In this document: positions 9,957-20,526 of the stretch, in pieces
Numbering within the stretch: the first letter of the stretch is position 1
Layout of the letters: each line of letters opens with the position of its first letter
NCBI GenBank assembly: GCA_947396885.1
Contig: OX377204.1
Coordinates: forward strand, 4,712,001-4,776,000
Origin: Heligmosomoides polygyrus polygyrus
Lineage: Eukaryota > Nematoda > Chromadorea > Rhabditida > Heligmosomidae
DNA: 64,000 nucleotides
Direction of reading: 5' to 3'
The notes under the pieces: model-generated
What the model was told of the DNA's origin: nothing
The model's input: only the letters and a program-made list of their open reading frames with translations
The model's database searches: none
Made by a program: the position numbers and the translations under genes

Positions 9957-11040
9957 ATGACCTATACTTACGACATATTCCGGTACGACTATGGCAGGGA
10001 AAATCGTTCTCGACTGCAAAAAACTTCGACTACTTTTGCATCACGAGTTCAGTGCAGGAGTCGTGGAGAACGTAGGTGGAACGACGGGTCCTATCACTGT
10101 CTTCTACGACACAGCGAAAGCATGGTTCCGGAAGTTCAAGAACGGAGATATTTGCTTGGAGCTTGGAGGACCAACCACGGTCTGGGAAGCCGGTTGCAGT
10201 GAAGGAGGAGCGCCTTCTGGATCTGGTTCAGGAGGACCCCGGAGTTGCACGCATGAACTGGCACAGGAACTCGAGTGAAGCCACATCGTTATAGTCAACA
10301 CCTGCGTGGCCTTGGGAGGAGATACAGATACATATGGTGCACGGATACCGCATGAATTTAGCGACCACCAGCTGCAGGTGCGCCAGGATGCGCCATGAAC
10401 TTCTTGACTTTGCGGCGGAACTTTCGCTTACTCGAGAACCTGGTCACTGGTGAGGTCACTCTTCGTTAACCACTCACGAAAGCGGCACTGGCTCAGTCAC
10501 GGTGAAGCAGGAATTCACCCGCCAAGCCCGAAACTTCAACCAAAAGGGTAATGCTCAGTGTCTTGCGGGATTGTAGATGAACCATTCACTTGCGGCTGCT
10601 ACTTGCAAACTCTACTGTCATTGGCGATGTCTACTGCAGGCAGTTGGACCGCGTTGAAGCAGCTCTTCGTGGGAAATCATACGAGATCTTCTTCCTTCAC
10701 GATAAGGCGCCTCCACACAATGAGAGACTTGAAAAAAAAAGAACTCCAGTGTTTCGGATGGCATGTTCTTGCCTACCCACCGTGTTCACCAATACTTGCT
10801 CCAACGGATTGTCTCTGCTTCTTTCGTTGTCGAACGATTTGCAGGAGACAGGAAGCAACTTTAAAAGTAATTCGCTGACTTTTTTTTTGTCAAAACCCCA
10901 GGGATTCTATAGAAGCGGGATCTATAAAGTACCTGATAAATGGCAATATGTTGTGGTAATAATGATTCGTATGTTCGTTAGTTGTTGTATGTATGGAACG
11001 AGAAAAACAAATTTGAAGAAAATTGCACAAATGGCTTGAT
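9957..11040 (+). pseudogene. Mariner transposase remnant (irritans/bandit-like)
   Basis: Decayed transposase in several frames. The N-terminal DNA-binding part includes YDTAKAWFRKFKNGDICLE, then a frame with LEDQPRSGKPVAVKEERLLD (10076-10294), LVQEDPG and HELAQELE. The C-terminal catalytic part is at 10590-11039, with ANSTVIGDVYCRQLDRVEAA, LHDKAPPHN (normally HDNARPH), CFFRCR and KPQGFYRSGIYKVPDKWQ. These are the helix-turn-helix and DD34D landmarks of mariner. The middle catalytic Asp region is lost or scrambled and there are many shifts, so the copy is dead. It sits in an intron of gene X. Terminal repeats are not clear to me. Confidence 0.75.
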
Positions 11041-11064
11041 ACTTAGCTTACAACCTAATACATA

Positions 11065-12332
11065 CAGGGTGCGCCATAAATATGGCCGCTCAATAAATAG
11101 CGAATTACTCACGCGAAATTTGTCAGGAAACAGCGAAACGTCCTCAACAATTTACTAACACTCTAATTAACACGCAAAATGTATATCATTCAATATGATC
11201 CCTGCTGGCACGAATGACGGCCTGAAGACTCTTAGGGTAGGACTCAACCGCGGCACGCAGGGTTACTTGCCGAATTTCCTTCCATGCTTTTTCCAGTGAA
11301 GATTTCAGTCCTCGAATCGTAGTGCGCCTTTTAGCGCAGGCTTTTTCTTCCAGAATAGACCAACGCAGTGATCCATGACATTCAAATCTGACGAGTTTGT
11401 CGGCCATTCAGAAGCAGAGATGAAGTTGGGAAGATTCCTCGCCCGCCACTCCTGAGTCTTCTGAGCGTCTTCTGAGGACTTCTGAGCGTGCGCCATCCTG
11501 TTGAAAGGTACATGCTGTATTTTCGAAGTGTTCGTGAGCTCATGGAAGCAACTCCTTCATCAAATGCCTTTCACGTAGATATTGGTGTTGATCTTGGCTC
11601 CTTTTCAACGGAAACCAATCGTGTCCGTCCTGTGGCGCAAACTTTGGCCCAAACCATCAAGGAAGCTGCATTAGAGTTTCTGTGAACGATGTCTGCATCC
11701 TCACCACTTTTAGCCAATAACCGCGAGTTTTGGCGGTTAAAAGACTGTCTCTGAGAATATCGTCTCATCGGTGAAGAGCATCGTGCGGTGGTCCTGCTGC
11801 TCAAGGAGTCTTCGACATTTTTTTCTTCTTCCTTCCACCTCTGCACGTGTCAGTCCTGAAATTGACGGAACTTGTAGAGGTATACTCCAAGTTCATTCCT
11901 AACAACTCGCCTCATCGTCGTAAAGGAAACGTTGAGCTCGGATGCCATCTTTCTCATGCCGCGTCATGGATTCCGCTTGATTTCTTCTTTCACAATTTTT
12001 CGACGACTTGTCGTAGCTACGGATACCGGACGGCGAGGTCGGGGGATGATCAACAAGAGAGTTACTCTCCACACAGCGATAGACTGTCGTCTTGCGCAGC
12101 TTCAGCCAACGAGCGATGTTGGAAACAGAAGGTCTTGCCCTTCTCAGATCCAAGATTGCGCCTCTTTGACAACAGAACTTTACCTTTTCTGATAGAAGCA
12201 CTATGGAGATGCAATAACCCCTATATACCGTAACGATACGTAGAATTCGAAGAAAGAATGAAAACATAAAAACTTTACAAACAAATACAAAAAATGGCGC
12301 GCGAAAAAATTGACCATATTTATGGCGCACCC
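11065..12332 (-). mobile_element. Tc1/mariner-superfamily transposon, decayed copy 1
   Basis: The ends are inverted repeats: CAGGGTGCGCCATAAATATG at the left and CATATTTATGGCGCACCC at the right. Minus-strand transposase pieces include ARPSVSNIARWLKLRKTTV with VYRCVESNS (helix-turn-helix), RLLAKSGEDADIVHRNSNAA, SLMVWAKVCATGRTRLVSVE, and a C-terminal WPTNSSDLNVMDHCVGLFW block corresponding to the third Asp. Frames change at least three times (11186-11407, 11305-11496, 11571-11846, 11899-12345), so no functional protein is made. A more degenerate sister lies at 14714-15960. Confidence 0.85.
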
Positions 12333-12646
12333 CCATTTCTTTCAATCATAGATCAATCCAGCCCAACAAACTCCAACAGAACTGTTTAAACTTATAGTCT
12401 AAATGCTGATAATAGATAGAGCTTTAGAATTTAAGGAAAAGAATTGACTGAGAAAAGCCTCGTCCTGATATAGTCGAGTCTGTCGTCAGTGGGCTAATTT
12501 TAAACGCTTTCTGGTGCAATTTGTTGCGCTGGTTTGAACTGCTATCACGCAGTTGTTTTCCAAGATATTCATCTCTATAGTAATTAGCAGTACATGAGGG
12601 CTTTTTAATGACTTGTACAAATCCACAAAATATCTGTGATTTTAAG

Positions 12647-13081
12647 GCTGCAAGAAAAAGCACTGCACTAAATGTTCACGAGGAGCACACTGAAGACTCG
12701 GATCGAGATACAGAAACCGGCCCGGGAACATCGAACTCGAAGATGGAAAAGATAAAATCCGTAAATGTGGTGCTCCCGAAAAACAAAAATCGGAAGAACT
12801 CAATTTATGAGAGGAGCCTCGCCTTCGGTCTCTTCAGAAGTAAGAAGAAGCCGAAGCCGTCAGACAGGGATGTGGCCGCAGGGACGGACGCGAAGCAGAA
12901 GAGAAAAGCAAAGAAAGGGAACAGCCCGCATGAGCAGCGCACTCTGACGGAGCATCAGACGTTGGCAGAGCAGACAACAGCCATGGAGCAGGGCACCGCG
13001 ATGGAACAGCGAAGTCTAATTCAGCAGAAGACAGACATGGATCAACACACGGCGATGGAGCAGCGGACCGGCGTTAAGTGA
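12647..13081 (+). CDS. C-terminal exon of unidentified plus-strand gene X
   Basis: Acceptor GATTTTAAG ends at 12646. The exon is phase 0 and runs to TGA at 13079-13081 (144 codons plus stop), starting AARKSTALNVHEEHTEDSDR. The first third is acidic (EDSDRDTETGPG). The middle is strongly basic (PKNKNRKNS, RSKKKPKPS, KQKRKAKKG), like a nuclear-localisation or lipid-binding tail. The last third is a hexapeptide repeat of the form Q-x-T-x-x-E, about eight units (QRTLTE, HQTLAE, QTTAME, QGTAME, QRSLIQ, QKTDMD, QHTAME, QRTGVK), encoded by an 18-bp degenerate minisatellite. An upstream in-frame ATG at 12608 lies before the acceptor and is probably intronic. AATAAA follows 118 bp after the stop. No named domain is recognised. 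Confidence 0.65.
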   Translation, partial: AARKSTALNVHEEHTEDSDRDTETGPGTSNSKMEKIKSVNVVLPKNKNRKNSIYERSLAFGLFRSKKKPKPSDRDVAAGTDAKQKRKAKKGNSPHEQRTLTEHQTLAEQTTAMEQGTAMEQRSLIQQKTDMDQHTAMEQRTGVK

Positions 13082-13198
13082 CGTAAACGGGCAGAGAGGG
13101 AAGCCGAAATGTCTGCATAACTTAGCAAATTACTATGGATATAAGTAAAACAATGCATTATAGGTCCTTTTGTAAACGTCTTCATTAATGTTTCGTTG

Positions 13199-13204
13199 AA
13201 TAAA
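13199..13204 (+). promoter_or_regulatory. Polyadenylation signal AATAAA of gene X
   Basis: A canonical AATAAA lies 118 bp downstream of the gene X stop codon. A second AATAAA at 13257-13262 could be an alternative. Confidence 0.6.
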
Positions 13205-13530
13205 CGAGCTTTAATCAGTAGTTTGATTGTCTTGCAACGAAGTGAAATGTGCAGAAAATAAAGTCTTAATCCAGAAAACTGTTCGTCAATACCGCTTGCA
13301 GGACGGACTTATTAGATCGATCGAATACATAGTTTTGACACCCATGTCAAATACACAATATAAACTCCATTCAGTCCCAGGTATTACGATCAATCCTAAA
13401 GAAGCATACATTCAGCATCTCCTTTTGCACGATCTGTTGTTTTTCCTAGGAATTTTGACTGTTAGGGCGCATAAATTGTCGAACATTCATCATCGCTGTC
13501 GTGTAAATATTCTTCTCCATCACGCTTCTT

Positions 13531-14490
13531 ACTAGGGATGGGTTTGACCTCCCATGGAACTTCAGGTTGAGACCGGGATCATTAGAAAGAGCTCGGAATG
13601 CTGATTACGAATGTGGTTGTCAAAATTTCAAAATGAAATTCCTCAGCGAGTTATGGCCTGCCGAAATCGCTGGGCCTCACCACGGGCTGGCTGTGCGACA
13701 CACCTGGCGCGAGAGTGGTGAGTCATCGAAGCTGTGTGATAGGGACCATCCAACTGTTGGGGGTGGCGCAAGGGTAGTGCTACCGCTCGTCAGATGAGAC
13801 GTCGTTGGTTCCGTTCCCGTTGTTGCCGATTGTTTTGCAAATCATAATTTATCTTCGAAATGACTTTTTGTTCCGAATTATCATCAATCAAAAGTGCAGT
13901 AGATCAACGACATTTTGTTCTTCCTTATCATACATTCTATTTAACTTTTTGCTACACACATTTTTTTTGCTTTGTTACATAAATACCAAGATCGTTGGAA
14001 ACACCACCAGCTATTCAATATATGAATTCGACTCTATTTGTGCAAAATAGTAGGCAAAAATGTCACCATAGCAGTTTTTTGCCTTCAAGCATTTTTGCAA
14101 ACGTGTATGGAAGTTTTCCCGGCTATTTAATCAAACACTTGTCATGATTCAGAACAATAGGTCATTTCGAAGATAAATTATGATTTGCAGAAGAACGCAG
14201 CGACGGGAACCGAACCAACGACGTCACATCTGACGAGCGGGAGTACTACCACTGCGCCACCGCTGCAGCTGGCGTTGTTTCTTACGGAGCCCCGATGGTT
14301 CACCACTCTCGCGTCCGGTGCGTCGTACAGCCAACCTGTGGTGAGACCCCTGATTTAGGCAAGCCATAACTCGCTCAGGAGTTTCATTTTGCAGTTTTGA
14401 CACCTGTAATTGTAATCAGCATTCCGAGCTCTTTCCAATGATCCTGGTCTCAACTTAAAGTTCCATGGGAGGTCGGAACCTTCCCTAGTT
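13531..14490. repeat. 960-bp palindrome with tRNA-like unit in each arm, copy 1
   Basis: Arms of about 330 bp (13531-13860 and 14160-14490) are inverted copies. CCATGGAACTTCAGGTTGAG pairs with CTCAACTTAAAGTTCCATGG, and AGAGCTCGGAATGCTGATTA pairs with TAATCAGCATTCCGAGCTCT. Each arm carries a tRNA-like unit with GGTGGCGCAAGGGTAGTGC (box A) and GGTTCCGTTCCC (box B). The centre (13861-14159) is AT-rich and has no gene. Copies 2 and 3 lie at 38004 and 54138. Confidence 0.85.
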
Positions 14491-14713
14491 AGTGGCAAGA
14501 AATTTGAGAGTTTGGATGATATTCAAAATGCTGTGTCCAATATTCTGCTCAAAAACCATAGCAGTTTTATTGCTCAGATGTTGAAGATTTGCTCGTTAGA
14601 AGGAATGAGGTGAAATGTAAGCTGAAATGAAGTTTTGTTGAAAATGTGTTCAGTTGAAGTGAAGGTTGAGAAACGACATTACTTATTGGATGACCTAATG
14701 CTACGAGGCCATA
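14491..14713. other. Spacer, nothing recognised
   Basis: AT-rich sequence between the palindrome and the Tc1-like element. Confidence 0.3.
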
Positions 14714-15960
14714 CAGGGTGCGCCATAAATATGGTCACTCAATAAAAAGCAAATTACTCACGGGGAATTTGTCAGGGAATAGCAAACTTCCTCAACAATT
14801 TACTAACAATCTAGTTAACACGCAGAATGGATATCATCTAATATGATCTTCATGGCAACCTTCAAACCTTCAGACGAGACTCAACGACGGCAGCAAGGTT
14901 GCTTGCGGAATTTCCTTCCATGCTTTTTCCCGTGAAGATCTCAATATTCGAATCGTAGTGCGCCTTTTAGCGCAGGTTCTCCCTCTAGAATGAACCCACG
15001 CAGTAATCCATAACACTCAAATCCTACAAGTTTGTCGGCCATTCAGAAACAGGGATGAAGTTGGGAAGATTCCTTGTGCACCGCTCCTGAGTCTCCTTGG
15101 ACTTATGAGCGGGTGCGCCGTTCTGTTGAAAGGTCCATGTTGTATTTCCAGAGTGTTCTTGAGCCCAGGGAAGCAACTTCTTCATCACAATGTCGTTCAC
15201 GTAGACAATGGTGTTGACCTTGGCTCTTTTTTCAACGAAAACCAATCGTGTCCGTACTGTCGCGCAAACTCCGACCCAGATTATTAGGGAAGCTGCATGA
15301 GAGTTTCTGTTAACGGTGTCTGCATCCTCACCACTTTCAGCCAATAACCGCGAGTTTTGGCGGTCAAAAGGCTACTCAATTGAGAAAAGTTCCTTATCAG
15401 TGAAGAGCGTCGTGCAGTGGTCGTGCCGCTCGAGGAGTCTTGGACATTTTTTCTTCTTCCTTCCATCTGTGCAGGCGTTTGTCCGTGCAGTTGAGGGAGC
15501 TTGTAGAGGTATAGTCCAAGTTCATTCTTAGCAACTCGCATCATCGTCATAGCCGATACGTCGAGCTCGGATGCCATCTTTCTCATGCTGCGGCCTGGAT
15601 TCCACCTGAATTGTTCTTTCACGATTTTTCAAAGACTGCTCGTAGCTACGGATACCGGGCAGCCAGGTCGGGAACGATCAACGAGAGCTAAGTTCCACAT
15701 AGCGATAGACTGTCATCTTATGGAACTTCAGCAGACGAGCGATGTTGGGAACACAAACTCCTGCCCTTCTCGGATCCAAGATTGCGCCTCTTTGACAACA
15801 AGACTACCATTTCTGATAGAAGCTGTGTGGAGATGCAAAAAACATTATATACGGTTAAGACGACACGTAGAATCCGAAGAAACAATGGAAACTTAAAAAC
15901 GTTCACAAACAAATACAAAAGTGACGCGCGAAAAAGTGACCATATTTATGGCGCACTCTG
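14714..15960 (-). mobile_element. Tc1/mariner-superfamily transposon, decayed copy 2
   Basis: It shows the same ends as copy 1 (CAGGGTGCGCCATAAATATG and CATATTTATGGCGCACTCTG), with TA on both sides. Minus-strand fragments read WNPGRSMRKMASELDVSAMT with MMRVAKNELGLYLYKLPQLH, then GEDADTVNRNSHAASLIIWV with GVCATVRTRLVFVEK, NDIVMKKLLPWAQEHSGN, WTFQQNGAPAHKSKE and SEWPTNL. The QQNGAPAH segment has Asn where the second catalytic Asp is expected. Reading frames are broken at about 15284-15344 and the third Asp region is degraded. It is the diagnostic sister of the copy at 11065. Confidence 0.85.
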
Positions 15961-16905
15961 TATAGGTCCCGTTGAGAATCCTTGTGGGAAGTTCATGGGC
16001 TTCACTTGTGAGGCGTACCCACTGACACGAAGCATACGGTGTTCACATGCCAGCAAATAGAACAACCTTTACTCTGCAATGTGAAATGAAACAAATACAA
16101 CATCACTCAAAACGCAACAACACTATTAGATACATGTATTAGTACGCGTTTCTCTTCGGGGATAGAACGATTCGAGGGAGGGGGAGGGGCGACTTCGAAG
16201 GGCCCACAGCGGCCACATTCTTATTAGTACGGTACATCTGTTGGGTTTGTGGGCTACCGGGACCACACTGATTGATCTACTTCTCTCATACCTGTACGGC
16301 ACGTACCACACTCAGCTGCTGAACACTGTCACTGCCACAACTAAACGATGAGGAGGAACAAAGCACACGAAAGGCTAGATGGGGACGTCAGAGTGGGGCA
16401 CAACAACACAACAAACAACATCTACGTTCTGCCCTTGGGTGAACTGAACGCAAGGGCGAGCGGTGGGCGGGCTGGCGCGGCTCTTCGGGGTGCAGGAGCT
16501 GCGTCGCCGTTACCCGACGACGTAGGCTGACTGTCCCCTGCGTGAGAATAATGCACAGGCGCCCTGGTTAAAACAGCTAACGAACAGATAGAGAAGCGTC
16601 TCCATTGCGTAAGAGCGTAGAATTCAACGGAACATCGATATAAGTGTCGCCAAACAATCAGTAGCAGCAGCGGTCTCTGATAATACTGAACCAAATCAGT
16701 CGTTATGGAATACACTTAATGAGCTTTGAAGGAGAAGAAGATAAGGACAACTCTCTTCGGAGTGCGGTGCGCTGCTTCCCAAAGCGCATATAGACACGAC
16801 TAGCATTCATACACATCACACACTCTATCTGTACAGCCAGACGACCTGCGAGGCGACGCAGGCCGTGAGAAAGTCGACGGGGCGAGTTCATCGACAAGTG
16901 GTCCT
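15961..16905 (-). other. 3' flank / probable 3' UTR of the TLDc gene
   Basis: This is unique-looking sequence downstream of the TLDc stop, with a GC-rich patch (16440-16520). Open frames on both strands (16348-16530 +, 16422-16715 -) follow composition and show no domain. I do not see a clear AATAAA on the minus strand. Confidence 0.35.
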
Positions 16906-17021
16906 TCACATTCGGAAGCCGAACGCTTCAATGAATTGAACGATGAAGTCCTCCTTCTCGCCGGACAGCGGCTCGTTGTCGAACGTGTCGCAGCGCTGCG
17001 ATCGGCCATGGTTGAGATCGG
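16906..17021 (-). CDS. lmd-3: TLDc gene, last coding exon
   Basis: Acceptor TGGTTTCAG precedes 17021. The exon takes two bases to complete GCC (Ala) and then reads DLNHGRSQRCDTFDNEPLSG, EKEDFIVQFIEAFGFRM, stop TGA at 16906-16908. This is the C-terminal strand of the TLDc domain: the DL.HGRS..C.TF.N..L signature, where OXR1 family proteins have DLYHGRS and end in a short aromatic strand. The family protects cells from oxidative damage and regulates the V-ATPase (established for OXR1/NCOA7 relatives). Phase agrees with the donor at 19861. Only 85 bp separate this exon from the palindromic repeat at 17106, so that insertion lies just upstream of the acceptor. Confidence 0.9.
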
Positions 17022-17105
17022 CTGAAACCAGAGGATAAGCGTGCGCAAAGCTCGAACTTGGCGAACGTCTCACAGTATAAAGGTGATTCATACTTACCAG
17101 GAGGC

Positions 17106-18511
17106 AATCTCAACGTAGGTCGGAGCGGCCCCTGTGTTGTATATTGGCATAATCGCCTCTCTCTGGGAAACCGCAAAATGCAGATATCTCGACCCCAATA
17201 CAACTCTGCGCAGAGTTAGGGGCGACGGAGGTCGCGGGGCTCTGCACAGTGCACAGGTGGCGTAGTAGGGAAGCGCTCGGGCTCGTGAGCGAGGGGTCGG
17301 GGGTTTGGATCCCGCAGACTGTGCTTATTTTGCACTTTTGTAAAATCCATGTTTATCATATAGGTGATCCACCTATGGGTATTATAGTACGTTATAAAGC
17401 ATGTTTACATACAACATATGCTTCAAGCTACAGATTAGCTAAAATGTTTACTTCTAAAGAACCGAGGCAGTTCTCCATTCTCCATAACCAAAACAACACA
17501 TGTTGACCGCTTTAGTTTAACCGCCTTGGATACGGTGAGCTGGCACTTAAGGAGATACGTTAACTGGGCACAGCCTAAATTGTACGGCGTCGTCAAAGTC
17601 ATGCCAACCAGTGCTCGTGTTGTTATCCACTTGCTAACTCTGGAATGTGGATCGCCTTTGTATGCGCCTCCATCCAGGGAGGACAAGAGGTTAGCAGACA
17701 GGATAGCAAGAAATTTGAAGTTGTTCGAAGATAAACACTTGGAGGAAATCCATGAAGAAGAGAACATGAAAATTGAAGAAGATGAGGTTGACGGCGAATG
17801 GAACATAACTGATGAGGAGGAAGACCTGAACCTGGATCAGCCAGCTGGCTCAAAAACGATCACGTTTTCTGGAGGTCAGGTGGTTCTAGAGGAGCAGGTA
17901 TGTTTCTGGACTGAAGAACATGGCGGGTATTATTGAGGAATAAGGTCTGACTGAAGAACATATGTCGAGGTTTGGGCGGCAATTGAATTTCACTGGTCCA
18001 CATCAAGGAAGTCTCCTCGCAGCAGGGAGAGTACAGGGGTGCATAGATTTGCATTTCTTCGCAACGAGCGCGACTGGATAAAGCAGTGGAGAACTGCCTC
18101 GGTTCTTGAGAAGTAAACATTTCAGTTAATCTGTAGTTTGAAGCATATGTTCTATGTAAACATGCTCTATAACATACTACAATACCCCCTAGGTGGATCA
18201 CCTATATGATAAACATTGATTTTGCAAAAGTGCAAAACAAACGCAGTCTGCGGGATCCAAACCCCCGACCCCTCGCTCACGAGCCCGAGCGCTTCGCCAC
18301 CTGTGCACTGTGCTGAGCGAGCCCTCATCCCGCGCGCGCCCGTTAACTGCGGAGCACGTGAATCAACATGCCACCAATACGCGACTTCCGCCGCCCCTAA
18401 CTCTGCGCAGGGTTGTATTGGGGTCGAGATACCTGCAGTTTTCTACTTCCCAAAGAGAGACAATTCTGCCCATATACAACACAGGGGCCGTTCCGACCTA
18501 CCGTTAAGATA
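17106..18511. repeat. 1.4-kb palindrome with tRNA-like arms around an open frame
   Basis: Left arm (about 17106-17510) and right arm (about 18095-18511) are inverted copies. GGGTCGGGGGTTTGGATCCC pairs with GGGATCCAAACCCCCGACCC, CCTAACTCTGCGCAG with CTGCGCAGAGTTAGG, and GGTGATCCACCTA with TAGGTGGATCACC. The arms include a tRNA-like unit: GGTGGCGTAGTAGGGAAGC (box A) and GGGGGTTTGGATCCC (box B). The loop holds the frame at 17526-17897. The element lies inside the last intron of the TLDc gene. Confidence 0.85.
17526..17897 (+). pseudogene. Acidic open frame between inverted repeats, possible captured exon
   Basis: The plus-strand frame in the loop of the 1.4-kb palindrome includes YVNWAQPKLYGVVKVMPTSA, LECGSPLYAPPSREDKRLAD, ARNLKLFEDKHLEEIHEEEN and DEVDGEWNITDEEEDLNLD, then GGQVVLEEQ. 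There it meets a textbook donor, GAGCAG|GTATGT, at 17897/17898. Upstream, CTGGGCACAG at about 17561-17570 could be an acceptor. Codon-like composition plus splice signals suggest a host exon captured by the repeat, or an exon of the element's own gene. The frame stays open to TGA at 17934-17936 if unspliced. I do not recognise a domain. It is antisense to the TLDc gene. Confidence 0.4.
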
Positions 18512-18639
18512 GTTTCCTGGTTAGTCGCGGACCCCGGTCTACAAACAATTGCTTTGAGGTTTAATCAGCCAAATTCTGGTATACAAGTGCTCCTACCCCC
18601 TTCCTCATGCGCCTGTTTACACTGAGCCGGTAAATACAT

Positions 18640-19795
18640 ACCATTTTCACATCAAATCGGACACTTTTCAAATCAAATACTCTGCTATGAAAGCTTTACG
18701 CTCTCGAAATCAAGCTGCACATCTCCGATATCAAAACGGGTGGCGTCTTCCAGATAAAAATAGACTCTCTCCAACACAGCACGAATAATTCTATAGAAGG
18801 AAAATTTAACACAACCTTCCATGAATTTTTTTTTCATTCACGTGCCCCAACAAGTAAAGACGCTTTTTGAGGTTCTGTAAAAAAAAAAACATGGAAAAGT
18901 GTGGTTCAAAACCTTACAAACTGAATATAAAACAAAGATTGTATAAAAGATGGAATAAAATAACAAAAATAAAACATATAAAAAGATAAAAAGGCTGAGA
19001 TAAAATTAAATAGTGCCTAAAAATCCAAGAATACAGAAAACAGCAGTTTTCCAGCACGTTAAAAAAAGAGATTGAGCCATTCATTCAAATAGCTCTCTGC
19101 GATTTTAATTTGATTGATAGCGCAAATGCTTACATGAAACAGCAAAGATATGAGAGCTTTTTGCTTGGCTAGGATGTATCACCACACAAACAGAATTTTT
19201 CCAATAGCTCTCTGCGATTCAATAGAATTTAAATCGCAGAGAGCTAGACAAGTGCATGGCGCGATCTCTCCTTTTGCCAAAAACAAACAAAAATTGTCTG
19301 TTGCCTTTCTGTACTCTAGAATAACTTTTAAACCACAATTATTCGTTAAAGAGTGAAAACGAAAAAATATATAGAAGATAAAAAATAGAAAAATGATAAT
19401 ATAATAAAATTTCAATCAGTGTGTTAGCCCTAGTTTATACTTGCGCCGCCACGCGGCGTGGCACCGCGATCGCTATAGATATCGATTTTTTGCGCCGCCC
19501 AGTCGATATCTATCCCGACCATCGTGCCGCGCCGCGCAGCGGCGCAATTATGTATAAACTAGGGCTTACGTTTTGAAAAATTCAAAAGCCGTCATACTAA
19601 ACTTCTCTGAAACAAAAAAAAATGTCTAAACGTTCTCAGAGTCTCCAGCTTAATCTAGAAGGTGCTCATTTTGATTTGGAAGATGTTCCGTTTGATTTCA
19701 TAAGCTTGCATACAGGCGTACCCAATTTGATTAAAAAAGTGTCCAATTTGACGAAAAAACTTGTCGATTCTGTAAGTAATTATGACCAATACCGG
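18640..19795. repeat. Large AT-rich palindromic element (TTTTCA-tract family), with MITE inside
   Basis: The ends carry CATTTTCACATCAAATCGGAC and, inverted, GTGTCCAATTTGACGAAAAAA. Inner arms pair TCTCTGCGATTTTAATTTGA with the AAATCGCAGAGAGC region. Related elements lie at 23045 and 56165. No coding frame is supported. Confidence 0.6.
19424..19568. mobile_element. Palindromic MITE, TWA group (family F3)
   Basis: TTA target triplets flank GCCCTAGTTTATACTTGCGCC and its inverted partner GGCGCAATTATGTATAAACT. The centre is GATATCGATTTTTTGCGCC. Other copies lie at 24719 and 36609. Confidence 0.8.
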
Positions 19796-19860
19796 CGACT
19801 TTAACGTTGTCGCGCCACATCGCGACTTTACTATAGACTCTTTGAATCAAAGTAACCTAC

Positions 19861-19970
19861 CATCAAGCCAGAGTCCGTAATGGCCTCCACCAGCACCGAT
19901 CGACAGCGAATCCTTGGCGGCGTTCACGAAGAACTGGTTCTCGCCCGTCCAATTGAAGTGTCGCAGCTCT
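19861..19970 (-). CDS. lmd-3: TLDc gene, penultimate coding exon
   Basis: Acceptor CCTTGCAG precedes 19970 and the donor GATG|GTAGGT follows 19861. One base completes Arg, then ELRHFNWTGENQFFVNAAKD and SLSIGAGGGHYGLWLD are read, leaving one base. This contains the hallmark TLDc motifs: the F.WTG.N.(F/Y)F strand, then the glycine-rich G.GGG.(Y/F).LWLD turn that precedes the DL.HG strand of the last exon. Incoming phase fits the donor at 20527 and outgoing phase fits 17021. All expected family positions are present, so the gene looks functional here. Confidence 0.92.
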
Positions 19971-20018
19971 CTGCAAGGCATACTGTATATTCATAGCTTT
20001 TATAGTGATGAAAAACCC

Positions 20019-20242
20019 TTTACGGGCCGTTTATAGTTCGACGCCGAGCGACGCGACGTCACATGTTGTAGCCGAATTGATCAATCGCGTCGCTCGGTCA
20101 ATTTGGCCACTACACATGCATCGCGTCGCGCGTCGCGCGCACATTAAACGACCCCATATTGATCGGGCGGCGCGATCGATCAATCTGGCCACTATACATG
20201 CCATCGCGTCACTTGGCGTTGGAAGCATAAACGGGGCCTTAG
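20019..20242. mobile_element. Palindromic MITE, TWA group (F2, composite)
   Basis: The ends are TTACGGGCCGTTTATAGTTCG and AAGCATAAACGGGGCCTTA. The interior contains a second palindromic core (CGCGTCGCGCGTCGCGCG..CATTAAACGACCCC) typical of the variant at 24452. It therefore looks like a fusion of two related MITEs. Confidence 0.75.
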
Positions 20243-20270
20243 ACTAAAAGGATAATGCTTAGGCCATCAA

Positions 20271-20448
20271 GGGCCGGATTCAGCAACGTCTTACACAGAT
20301 TTAACGGGGAAATTGCAGTCGAAATTCCTGAAGAAACACGAATTACCGCGGCTTATCAGCAACTGTATGGTAAAATGTCGGCGTTATCAAGAATTTCGGC
20401 TGCAATTTCTCTGCTAAATCTCTGTAAGTCGTTGATGAATCCGGCCCC
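20271..20448. mobile_element. Palindromic MITE, CWG group (F1)
   Basis: Inverted ends GGGCCGGATTCAGCAACG and CGTTGATGAATCCGGCCCC. It ends 78 bp downstream of the donor of the TLDc exon at 20527, inside the intron. Confidence 0.85.
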
Positions 20449-20526
20449 TGGTCGAGATGCGCCATGCACTTGACTTCGTAGCACCTTGCCGGTGCTTTTG
20501 GCTGTTGAAAGGAAGCGTAGACCAAC

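Noticed and set aside
16348..16715. GC-rich open frames downstream of the TLDc stop
   Set aside because: Frames on both strands reflect composition, no domain or splice sites; probably 3' UTR.
20343..20526. Extension of the TLDc frame beyond 20527
   Set aside because: It runs into a MITE, and the donor ACGAG|GTTGGT fits the phase of the next true exon.
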